DNA of 64,000 nt from Oscheius onirici. Taxonomy: Eukaryota > Nematoda > Chromadorea > Rhabditida > Rhabditidae. Shown piece after piece: positions 17,774 to 28,611 of the stretch. Under the pieces are notes generated by a model that ran no database searches, was not told where the DNA came from, and saw only the letters and a list, made by a program, of their open reading frames with translations. The translations under genes were made by a program, and so were the position numbers. The number at the start of each line of letters is the position of its first letter. Positions within the stretch are counted from its first letter, which is position 1. The stretch is taken from positions 8,556,001-8,620,000 of the forward strand of contig OW051472.1 in assembly GCA_932521025.1 (NCBI GenBank), in the 5' to 3' direction.

Positions 17774-20584
17774 CTAAGCTTTGTAACAAAGTCCTCCAGA
17801 CGGCCGCCAGCCAACACAACACTCGGTCATATCGTCGTAGAATTTGTCAGTATCGACGACGTCCGCTGAATCATTGGCCCGTTGAGAAGCATCGAGTTGA
17901 GCAGTTTTCCAGTCAATATGAATTGTGAGCAGATTTGTGGGACCTGAAAATTAGGGAAAATATAAGAATGAGACTGAATTTACATGAATATGTAAACTTT
18001 TTCTCGCAAAGAGCACTGTCCGACTGCCTCTTTGTTCTCCGGACGATTTCGTTTCGGATCACAGGATTGCGGTAGAAGCTACTTCCACGGAGACTGTTCG
18101 AAACTGAATTCAGTGTACAAAAACCTTTTTGCCTTTACCATCTTTTCTGACTTCTTCATTCCAACGGCATGGAGCGACGGAGGATCTCTTTTGGCCAAAC
18201 TGTAGCTTTGGAACGAGGTCACAAGGAACAAGTAGACGGCCACTACAAATACCCGAAGTTCCTTTGCAGGTCTGAGAGTTACAGTACTGCGTCTGGAGGT
18301 TTTGACCGCTGAAAAGTGGGTGGTGGAATCGGAATGATCCTTCCGACTCACTCGCACTTGTAGTTCCCGCCATAACATCCTCTGACTCTCTGTCGTGTGC
18401 CACAGCCTCCGCAGGGACGAGAACAAGCCGACCAGGCTCCCCATTGTCCCCAGGATCCGGTGTTTCCAACAGGAGTGGTTCGTCTGGTAGTCGTTGTAGT
18501 TGTGGCAGTTGTGGTAGAAGTTGTCGGCGGAGACGGGTATCCATCTGTAAAAGAGATGATAACACTCGGCGAAAAGAAACAAACAGATTCTGTAGCGTAC
18601 AATGAAACCAAGATAGCCAGTCGACAGACTCGGTCCTCCTCTCATAATCATCACAATGTCATCTCCTTCGGAAATTATGGAACTATTCAGAGCATTACAG
18701 CAGAGATGAGCACCTGAATTACGGATCACAGAATCAGTAATGTGAAAAACCAGTAGCCGTCTTGATTTTGTCATATTTGATCTCGACGTAGCTAGAACAC
18801 GAGTCGGTGCAAGGAAAGCTGATGTAGTCGACTTTCATCTCGATTCTTTCCCCATTGGGACTCTTGATTCTCCAGGCACAATTGTCATTGGCAAGTACTG
18901 GTTTTGACTTGAGAGTTTGAAAGTCAGTCGAGGCGACAAGTTCCTCGCCACAGTCAGAGTCAGCTACACGATCACACAGCTGTCCACCGAATCCTTTAGG
19001 ACATCTGCACGTGTCGCAATCGTTGGGATCAGTATAACCGTCATTCTGACAAGACAGCTGTCTCGAACAGACCTCTGAAGCTTATTCTAGAGAAACAAGA
19101 AGAATCGTTACTTGTACAGTATCGAAGATTGATCATTTTGGCGTCCTTGAAGGAAATGCCCTCTCTCTGTCCGATAGTCTGCTGGAAGTTCTTGTCCTTG
19201 GTCACGATTGTATCGCTGAAAACACACTTTTTCTTAAATATTTTTGGGGGATAACTCACTAGCTCCAGTCCGTAGTAAAGGACTTTGGTCCGTAGTGCAT
19301 GACGGAGCCTGGAAACTTTGGTACCGTATTACCTCTATTAGAAGCACCCCCTTACGTGTAAGAAATACGCAATTACGTATTCACATTTTTCAGAGCCAAG
19401 ACAACATTTTTCAGTGTTTTGATGTTCTGCAAAGTTGTAGAGGACGTCATGGGCTACAACTTTGTAGAACACCAAAATGCTGAAAAATGTCGTCTTGGCT
19501 CTGAAAAATGTGAATACATAATTGCGTTTTCTTACGTAAGGGGGTGGGCTTCTAATAGAGGTAATGCGATAATAACTGTAATTCATTTCTCACCCATATC
19601 GTAAGGCTGTCCCATGTTGTCACTGGTTGACGTTGATCTCTTCTCGAAGTTTCCTTCTGTCCCCTGAACAGGATTTATTCAAAAAGTGTGGTTCAGACGG
19701 TACCCTAATGATCCAATTGAAAGCCATTTTCACGTAGCCGTCTCGGTCTGTTCTTGACTGTTCATGCCAGAGACCCAGAGCGTGCAGCGTCTCGTGAGCG
19801 ATGATTCCGACCTGAAATTGACAAAAGTTTCTTCAGAACAATCACAAAAGAAACATTTTCACAGCCATATCCAATCGAGACGAGTTGTCTGCCTCCCTGT
19901 CTTCCGACATTCGACCAGCATCCACCGCCTCGGAAGAACTTCAGGCCATCCTTTCCTGTTCCGTTTTCGTCGAATCGTAGGCAAGTCTGTGTCTCCAAAT
20001 GACGAAGAGCCTGACGGATCAAATTCTGCCAGGTTGCTGAATTTTTATAAATATTTTATAGACTTCAGCCGTACAATCATTGACGGCAAACGTGTAAGGG
20101 ATGTTGTAGTTTTGCCAGAAAGAGGAAGCTGTCGGCTGGGCCTGTCGTTTTCCACGTCCGAAACTACCTAAATTTAGAACTTTTTCACAGCACGAAAAAT
20201 TTAAACTTTTCTCTCCAAGAAGAGCTTCAGCCTGCTGGACATTTAGAACAATATCGTTTTCGAAAACTTCGTTCCAAATGTATCTGTTGGCCGTAGCTTC
20301 TGTTCCATCATCTGGCAGCTGTGCTACTGCTTTGGAAACTACTGTCGGATCCTGAGACTGACGTTACTTCAATTGCCTTCTGTGACCTACATAATCATGT
20401 CCCATTCTCCTAGCAGATCGTCGGTAGAACTCTCGAAGAAGCTCTTTTACATGGCCGTAATCTTCGACAACATCGTTGGCTATGTACTGTAACTCTGGTT
20501 TTTCAGTCTCCGAAAAAAAAAACTCACGGAAGACTGAGCGATCGCCAGACCCAAGAGGGTGGCAAGTGGAACAAGATGACGCAT
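17774..20584 (-). CDS. Astacin zinc metalloprotease with EGF, CUB and TSP1 domains (NAS-36/NAS-37 type)
   Basis: Secreted protease. Signal peptide [17 protein letters not shown] from 20584, then a propeptide ([17 protein letters not shown]). The mature domain has [12 protein letters not shown], the zinc site [19 protein letters not shown] and the Met-turn [10 protein letters not shown]. Then come an EGF-like module ([17 protein letters not shown]), a CUB-like domain from CGEELVAS to STGYLGFIV, a Thr-rich linker, and a TSP1 repeat ([22 protein letters not shown]). The tail ends [16 protein letters not shown], with TAG at 17774-17776. Domain order matches C. elegans NAS-36/37, which act in moulting; the same role here is inference. 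All catalytic residues are present. The intron at about 19320-19575 is a family A element. Minus-strand AATAAA lies near 17716. Confidence 0.9.
19322..19571. mobile_element. Family A foldback MITE, copy A5
   Basis: From TACCGTATTACCTCTATTAG to CTTCTAATAGAGGTAATGCG plus ATA. The two inner arms are unusually alike, GATGTTCTGCAAAGTTGTAG against CTACAACTTTGTAGAACACC. It lies in an intron of the astacin gene. Confidence 0.87.
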
Positions 20585-21420
20585 GGAGCAGCCACAAGTC
20601 TTGTACTCCAGAATCTACGAGACCTAAATAGGTGTGAATTCGGGACAATCTCCGCCCAGAAAAAGAGAAGAGGGTAGGGAGAAAATTGGCAACGCTAACA
20701 TGAAGGGGGAGGGACGAAGAAGTCGTCGGTCGGGAGTACTGGGACTGGAAATTAAAGAAAAAAAACTTGGGCAGCCAAATCCCGGCCCGCGCAAGAGTCC
20801 AATCCGCTGTTGCGGATAACCTGACCCTCCTCTCCAAAGCGCTTAATTTGAACCGTCTGGGAGGTAGGAGAAAGGAAATGAGGACTGGGAACACAGCCCA
20901 TTGGTCACCGGAATGCCTCTTTCCGAAAAACTGGTGAACCCAAACGGTCAATCAGATTATGGTCACCTGAGAGTGCGAAACCGGGTCGCTACTCCCGAGA
21001 TAACATATTTTGTCCGCCTTTCATCTTTTTTTCTTAATCAACTCTTTCAGATATTTTCCAATCAAACAAGAATAGCTGAAACCAGCTCTTGTAAAAAAGC
21101 TGTTCCGATCAGTGGTCAGAATCTCTTGACACAGGCACGTGGCGACTATAAAGTGCGAAACGGTTCACTTTTCGATTTTTTGGGCCTCGATGAGATCTGA
21201 CAAGACTGCCCTTTCCCGGATCCGACCCTAATTTTTCCGAGTTCACACCTTCCTTTTCCACAATCTTTTTTTTCAATTTCAGGTCGCCTGTCGAACTAAT
21301 CGAATTAGTCGACTTGTCACGTCTGTGCACTCTTGATCTGACTCTCACAGCTAATCGCCGAAAAATTATCATTGAACAAAGAAACGTCTGCCAAAAGAGG
21401 AAGTCTGTCGGGTCTTCTCT
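20585..21420. other. Intergenic region upstream of the astacin gene
   Basis: No convincing gene. It holds a purine-rich stretch near 20650-20780 and two imperfect copies of AGTGCGAAAC-GGT (near 20972 and 21152). The astacin promoter should lie here. Confidence 0.45.
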
Positions 21421-24400
21421 TCAATCTTCATAGCCCATATCCGGGTCTTCTTCTGTGAGAAGCCAGTGTGTGGATACGGCTCCTTTTCCCTGAAATTGGC
21501 TCAAATGAGTCATAAAGAAGATTCAAAAACCTTGACTATGACCTCTCCTCGAGGAACAGTTCTGTAGCCGCCAATCATTTTAGTCAGGAAATTCATCGTC
21601 TCCGTGCTTATATGGATTCGTCCGGCTGAAAAAAAAACAATAAAAATAATTTGTCTTCTTACGTTTTCCATTGCTTTCCATGCGACTGGCCGTATTCACG
21701 CTGTCACCAAAAAGACAATACCGTGGCATTGTTATTCCTACCACGCCGGTTACCACAGGTCCCGTATGCAAGCCGACCCGAATATTGATTCTTTCCTTCG
21801 GAAGATGAGGAATTCGGAAGCCTTTGATGGCTCTCAACAGGCCCATGGACATCTCGGCAATTTCCTTTCCGTGTTGATTGCCATTTCTGTGTGGAAGACC
21901 AGAGACACAGAGATAGCCGTCGCCGATGGTTTCAACCTAGAATGCGGTGTTTATAGTATCGTATTACCTCTATTAGAAGCACCCTCTTACGTAAGAAATA
22001 CGCAATTGTGTATTCGCGTTTTTCGGAGGTCAAGACGGAATTTTCTGCTTTTGTGATGTTCTGCAAAGCTGTAGCCCATGACGTCCTCTACAACTTTGCA
22101 GAACATCAAAAGGCTGAAAATAGTGTCTTGACACTGAAAAAAAAATGAATACCAAATTACGTATTTCTTACGTAAGGGGATGCTTCTAATAGAGGTAATA
22201 CGGTACCAAAATGGGATACCTTATAAACATCGTGATTGTCGATAATTGCATCGAAAGTCGTGTACAAATCATTCAAAAGATTGACGACTTGGAGAGGAGT
22301 ACATCGACTCGCCAGTGTCGTAAAGGAGACGACGTCAGAAAAGAACAATGTACAACAGTCGAAAGTTTCTGGCTCGACGGGTTGACCCAGTTTGAGTCTT
22401 TCGGCCACTTGTCTACAAAATCTGTTTCTTTTCTATTCTGAATAACAAACTTTGGCAGCATTCGATACAGCAATATGTCAGACTTTTTCTTCTCCTCGAT
22501 CAGCTCCTTCATTCTACTCTCCACTTCAACTTCCAGATTGGTGGCGTATTGCTCCAAAACCTTGAAAACATGGTCCATAAGATTGGAGCTCTTGTTGTGG
22601 TTGAGTCCGCGTAGTAAACGACGAATCTATGTTCTTTTTTTGTTGCAAAATATAAGAAAACTACCTGATCCAGATTTGGTCTGTGCTCTGCTCTCTCATC
22701 CCAACAATCTCGTACTAACAAACACAATGAAGTATTTTGTTCTTCATCTGAATCCAAGAGAGGACGTGGAGAGTTGTGTCCTCCTCTCTTCAACTTGTAA
22801 ACAAGCTCTTCGATATCGTAATCTTGGTTCTCGAGGTCCCAGGCCGACTTGCGCGTCAAAATCTCCGAACAAACGATGGAAAAGCTGAAGAATGTTATTT
22901 CATTATAGCTTTTGAGAAATTTTCATCTTGCGTACTTCTCAAATTTGGGTACCAAAAATGCAGTACAAATTCAAATACAATGGCTTGCCCGCGCGTACGC
23001 AATATCGCGTCAAAAAAGTAAGGTGAAGGTTTTGCACGCGCTATATGAACTCTTTGAACCTGTAAACATCTCCCTCTTTCGTGGCCGGCATTGTCGGATC
23101 GCGAATGTGCTCTGGAGCTACCCAAAGCAGGTCTTGGAGTTCGAAAGAGTTGTGCTGTTTGATGAACTCCAGAGCAAAGAATGTGATTTGGACTCTCCAT
23201 CTCTCATCGATTAGACAAGTTCCGGAGGAAAGCCAACCATGAGGTCCGAAGAGGTTATGGAGGAAGTGAAGACCTTCAGTAATGTCCCGTATCAACGAGA
23301 ATTTGAAGAACCAGTCCATTTGGATGGAACTCTTCGCGATGACGTCTTTCAGCGATCCGCGAGCACAAAATCTCCAAATTGACATCAATTGTGGACCGTC
23401 GAGACAGAGTCCGACAAAGCGACAGAGATTGTCATGGTAGAGACTTTTCATCTAAAAGAAAATACTGTCAATCAAAAAAGAATGCCTACTTTTCGAAGTT
23501 CAGCGCATGAACTGTTTTTCAAATTAACTCTAAAAGCGTGTTTTCGAGCCACAACCGACTCTTTTTCCAAGATGAAGAAGGCATGTCTTTCCGTCTCCTT
23601 TTTGCTGTCAATCGTCATTTTCGTACTGGTAGTTACAGTACTCTGCAGAGAGCGATGAGACTGTCCTCTGTTGAATTCTTGGGGTCTTTCAAGCGTCATC
23701 AAAGGAATCGTCCACTGCTGATTCAGTCTCTCCTCTTCCAACTTTTTCGTCCTGAAATTTGTTTTTTTTTGGAGAAATATTCTATCAAAACCTCAGAACA
23801 AAGTAGATGGCTAACAGAACGAGGATTATTAGGAGCAGAATACCGCCTGCTCCGCCAATAAACGCTCCGAGGAACTGTTGAAAGACGGGAGGAGGACATA
23901 GACTTCCGTCATAACCACAATTGGGAAAGTTGAGAGGAACTGATCCGTCTCTCGTAGCAAAAACAATGGTGTCCTGTTGAAGTACTTCCATCTGAAATCG
24001 ACTAGTCAAAGACTAATTGTTATGTCTGTGACTTTCAGACTAACGCAATTTGTGGTGAACACGTAAGCTTGGTTTTATATTCAAGTTTATTAGAAATAAG
24101 AAGAGACATATAACAACGACCACTCAGTGTGGTAACCAAGAACAGAACTCAAGAACTGGGGACATTCAAAGACGGCGCGTAGAGCAATTGGGTTACTGTA
24201 CAACCGCGGCGGAACCATAATGATTGGCGGGAAATATGAAATGTATGACGATACAACCCTCTTTATAGTACATTTCCAATTCTTTAAAGGATTTTTTGCA
24301 AGGTTTCCGACACGAATTTTCGAAAATGACGGCCGCGGCGTTGGATTTTATTCCATTTTGTTCAACTTTGCTGATTTTTCAGTTTTCAAGCCGTTTTTTC

Positions 24401-27400
24401 TCGTTTTTGACTGCGTTTTCGAACTCAGCGTATAAACTCACCTACTTGTTGTAAAAACTGGAAGAAAATCTCCCATTTTCAGAGCGTCACGACTGTTTTT
24501 TCGAGAAAACGGTCATTTTCTGTCAATTGAGCATCAAAAGTGTTGTTTTGCCGTCTTTTTGATGACAAGTAGGTTTTTATAGGCGTAGAATTCAATTGCA
24601 GCGTCAAAAATATTAAAAAATGCCAAAAATAACCTAAAAATGAAAGAAGTAGCAAAAAATCGGATTTAGCCACGAAATTTCAAATTGGCCCGCAAACATG
24701 GGTGCCGCTCTTCGTTGGAAATGGACCATAAGAGAATGAGTGGGGGGAAAGAAAGAACAGATAGGACGGGTCACCTCAAAAATGATCGGCTTGTCGTGGA
24801 GCTTGACGATGACTGTTAAACTGGCGTCTTGTAGGTGACTGGCGTCGCGGTGTTGCTGTCTCTTCGCCTTGCGTGGTCAGAAGTTGTCCCTTGAACGTCT
24901 TGTCGGATCAACAGCTTGTCGGCTCGTCCCGGAGTCTTCTGATGTCGTAGTGCGGCTGGTGGAACATGAGAAGGCATCGTTGTCGGGCATCTGAGCGCGG
25001 AAGATCCCTCTCGAGTAGTGGTCAGAGCAGCAGCAGTAGTCGACCTCGGCATCGGCTTCGACATCGGCGCAGACTTCGGCAGCATGACGTTAAGCCTTGG
25101 AAATCCAATTCTTCGAGATTCATTTTCCTTTCCTTGGGTCACAAAAAACCTCAAACGGATCTGATTGACTCGGAAACTCTGGGTTCCATGACTTTTCGAT
25201 GACAACCCTTGTTGTAGTCAATTTGTCGTTGAATTCGATTGCTAGTCGAATTTGACACGTTACTTGGAGCTTGGGCAGGCTTCTCCCCCCTTTTCAGCTT
25301 TTGCTCTTTCAAATCGTTCTCGATTTTGACTTTCGATGCAGTCTTCGCATCATTTTGACAATTTACGCGATTTCTAGCGAAAATCTCGATGTCTTTGTTC
25401 AGAAAAATGCATTTTTCCGGGCCAGAAAAATGCATTTTTAGCCATTTGTTTTAGCTGAACGATTCCGAGATGACAAAATTCTTGCAGAATCTTTTCAGGA
25501 ATGATCACTCGTTTTCCAAGCATCAGGCAGTCCTTCACGACGGAAATCTCAGAATTTCTATCGAAGTAAGTCTTTTTAGAACTTTGATACCTTTCAGGGA
25601 ACTTGAGGCCAGCCGTTTTCCTTGACTCGTTGGAAAACCTCGTGCAGAATTCGATCTTTTTGCGTTGCCTTACGCAGTTGACTTGCCGTAACGGGCAATC
25701 TTCGAATAGCACCCTGTTTCCAGGTTTTTCTTAAGTGAACTCGAATCTGATCACCAATGTTATGTCTGTGACTTTCAGACTAACGCAATAATTATTGGCG
25801 GGAAATATGAAATGTATGACGATACAACACTAATTGTTCAAAAACTTGGTTATACTGCAGGACGTTCAAAAAATTGGCGCCATTTTCCAAAATGCCTATA
25901 TATCTTGGTTTTTCACCTGTATCCTTTCATTTTCCACGTTTGTAACCGTGTTTATTCGATTCAGCGTGTAGAACAACCCTCTTGGTGTTCACATTGGTGA
26001 AAAAATTGTCAGAATTAGGAAAATTACCGAGAACGGCTTATGAAGGGAAAGCGTCTTTTTCATGGCAATTTTCGACCAAATTTTACGTCCAGGAGGTTAT
26101 TTTACACGCAGAACTCGATAAACTTGCTTAGAAATGTGAAAATTAGGAGAAAAATGGGGAAAAACGAAACTTCAAGGAAGGTTGAACGAACTGAGGCGGC
26201 TATTGCACGAACTGAGGTGAGGTGCCTACTGCAGTACAACCAAAAACTTTCCGTGTTTACTGAATAGTCAATTGTCAAGTCCTCTGTGATTCTGAGCATT
26301 GCGGCAGCAGAGTCACTCTTATCAAATCCCCATAATAAAAAGACTGGATTTCGCGTGAGATTCTTGTTGATTTTAACTGCTCCAGTGAAACCTGAAATCT
26401 CTCTAAAAGTGAGGAAAGAGTAGGATTACCAGAAAAGTTCATGCCTGCAGTGATGGCAGCCAATTGACTTCCCGTTGGCTCGGGATTTCCCGCAGCTATT
26501 GAAATGTTCAAAGCCTTGCCAAATAGAAGCATAGCATCGCTCAATTCGCCCAGTTGGGAGGAAGTCTAAATCTTATGGCTCCTACTTTTTGAAATGTTTA
26601 CCGGGTCGACGTCAGTGCAATTGTCACAGTAGAATGGCGGCTGTTTGAATTTTGCTATCACGTCAGAAACGAACAGTTCAGTCGAGTTCAATGGTTGAGC
26701 ATCCAGAATGAAGACTTTCTTTGCCGCTCTCAAGGCAAGAGCATCATTCCCATCCGGCACAATGTTGGTGTCTTTCCAGACATTTCGGTAGCCGGCTCGA
26801 CGACTCTCAAACTGAACATACTTTGTCTGAGTGCTGACCTTTTCAAACCTGTATCCAGACAAATTCATTCGTGTCCACGTTTTCGTTAGCAATAGCCAAC
26901 AGCCAGTTACGACGAGAGACGTCCGACTCGAAGCAGCTTATAGTTACTGAAGCGTTTAATTGATTTTCAACTCGAAATGCAAACCTCTCGATACTTGGGA
27001 GAGTTCTTGAATTGACGCCCTCATTTCGTCCTGAGTATCACCGCGAAATCTTTTTCTATATACAATGGAGATGTTCGAGTTCAAATTCATCAGAAGTTGC
27101 TGAAAGCGATTAATTTTCCCACTTTAATCGGTTACATCAAAGCCGTCGAGAACCAGAGAACATCTTGGAATGAGAGCACTTCTGGCTGTGTAGTAGACGA
27201 CAGAAATGGTGGACCAGCTATAGCGATCCAATATTCTCATCAAGGTTCGAGCTTGGCTATAATTTTTTTTTATACAAGTTATGCTACGCCCCTCCGGCGC
27301 TAAGTAACTTAGTTTTGTCCTTTTCAAAACACAACAGTTAACAGTTTGCTGTTTGATCCCTCTCCTGATCAATTAATAGATAGGTAGCTTAAATACTTTA

Positions 27401-28500
27401 CATAAAATAAAAAGATAATCTGCAAGGACTGAAAATACAGAGACAGATCTCTCCCCTTGTCCCTCTCTATCCTTCTGTCCTTCTGTCCCTCTGCCCCTCT
27501 GTCTCTCTTTCTCGTATCCCTGTCCAAGCTCATGTTCTCCCCTATCCCTGTTCTTCAGTTGTGATATCGCCCCGTTGGAGCTGAAGTTATAGTCGAAACC
27601 CCCCTTGAACGCTTTCCCGTATTCCCAACCCGCACTTGATTCTTTACTGTCTGGAAACTGAAAATAATCAAAGTCCACGCACTTGCAAATTGACTTATCC
27701 AAACCTGTTACACTAACTCCTTTCCCCTTTGTGCGCACATTGCTCCATTTTGATTGCCAATTAGAGCTTCAGACACACACACAGAGACGCGAGAGCATTT
27801 TAAAATGGATCAGGTTTGGTGGTTCTGGCATTTTGCGCTCGCTGCGGGACCCAGAATGTGCAGAAGAAGGTGGCTTAAAATGGCTTTGAATGACGCAGGG
27901 ATGTGTCTCAGTACCTCAACAAGACTGTTTATCATAAACTTACTTAATTGCTGCGGAAGAAGTGGCGAACAGGGTAGGATAGGCGTCCTTATCCAGAAGT
28001 TGGGGACTGTACTGCGGACCCCACATGATCAGGGGAATGTCAAACGCCTTGCCGACACTGCCTCCTGCGACGGCTGCTACAATTTAAGGGCATTACGATT
28101 GTGAGAAAGCTACAAACAGCTAGTACACGGTGGTCCCAGGATGATGTCGACGTTGGTGAGAGACATCTCAATGACTGATCCCACGGCCTTTGACTCGATA
28201 CAGTCGCTGTAGAAGAAGGAAATACTGGAATTTTTTGTGAGTGACGGAGTGAAAAGTTATCCAACTTGACATCCATGTTGTTCAGAGTTCCGTCGTTGAC
28301 TATTTTGTCCCATGCAACTCCAATTCCCGCAGCCACGCGTCTCCAACCAATCCAGCCGACTAGTTGGAGATCGTCCCGTGCACACATTAAACCCACTTGT
28401 AGCACCTGATTCTTAATTTTTATAGTAGCGAAAAATTGCTGACTCTTCTGTTTTGCGAACTGCAAAAGACGACGAGTAGAAAGAAGACGAAGAGTCTCAT
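21421..28500 (-). CDS. Receptor-type guanylate cyclase
   Basis: A single-pass receptor making cGMP, of the type used in nematode sensory neurons. Signal peptide [15 protein letters not shown] from 28500. The ligand-binding ectodomain has [25 protein letters not shown] and [15 protein letters not shown], with further exons near 27124-27372 and 26275-26892. The TM exon (about 24009-23785) contains [19 protein letters not shown]. The kinase-homology domain has [15 protein letters not shown] and [10 protein letters not shown] dimerisation helix ([20 protein letters not shown]) leads to the cyclase. There [13 protein letters not shown] and [14 protein letters not shown] supply the metal Asp residues and GTP-selecting Glu, and [19 protein letters not shown] supplies Cys and Arg, so activity is expected. 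The tail ends PDMGYED. Introns host a deleted LTR element and copies of families A and B. Confidence 0.9.
21957..22205. mobile_element. Family A foldback MITE, copy A6
   Basis: From TATCGTATTACCTCTATTAG to GATGCTTCTAATAGAGGTAA plus TACGGTA, with TTACGTAAGAAATACGC arms. It lies in the guanylate cyclase intron between the VYK and VETIGDGY exons. Confidence 0.87.
22905..23025. repeat. Family B interspersed repeat, diverged copy 3
   Basis: It shares ATCTTGCGTACTTCTCA, ACAAATTCAAATACAATGGC and CGCGCGTACGCAATATCGCG with family B, in the same orientation as copy 1. It lies in an intron of the guanylate cyclase gene. Confidence 0.6.
24018..25829 (-). mobile_element. Internally deleted Ty3/Gypsy-type LTR retrotransposon
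   Basis: Read on the minus strand the LTRs run TGTTGTATCGTCATAC.. to ..CATAACA. The left (3') LTR is about 24018-24258 and the right (5') LTR is 25758-25829, shortened by an internal deletion of roughly 170 bp. Both are flanked by a 5-bp duplication CTAAT (24013-24017 and 25830-25834). Internal sequence on the minus strand (about 25712-25374) has the integrase H2C2-type zinc region, with [20 protein letters not shown] and FFWPGKM. A Ser/Pro-rich remnant follows. Gag, protease and most of pol are missing. It sits in the guanylate cyclase intron upstream of the TM exon. Confidence 0.82.
27373..27760. other. Pyrimidine-rich stretch in a guanylate cyclase intron
   Basis: The CCCTCTCTATCCTTCTGTCC-type tract near 27455-27545 is strongly strand-asymmetric and irregularly repeated with period about 10-12 (CTTCTGTCC, CTCTGCCC, CTCTGTCTC). 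A minus-strand frame through it (rich in Arg, Gly, Glu, Gln) is judged non-coding. Confidence 0.4.
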
Positions 28501-28611
28501 GATAAAAGTCGATGGAATGACTATTTACTTCATGGAGGAAGCCAGTTAATTCGCATTTCGAAAAGAGGGGATTAAAGTGTTGGCGGGGTTCAATCTTTAT
28601 TAGAAAAGTTT

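Noticed and set aside
24816-25205. Thr/Ser/Pro-rich minus-strand frame in the guanylate cyclase intron as a host exon
   Set aside because: It lies between the LTRs of the deleted retrotransposon and is better explained as part of that element.
27373-27738. Minus-strand frame rich in Arg/Gly/Gln/Glu as an exon of the guanylate cyclase
   Set aside because: Most of it is a translated pyrimidine tract and it does not fit between ectodomain exons in phase.
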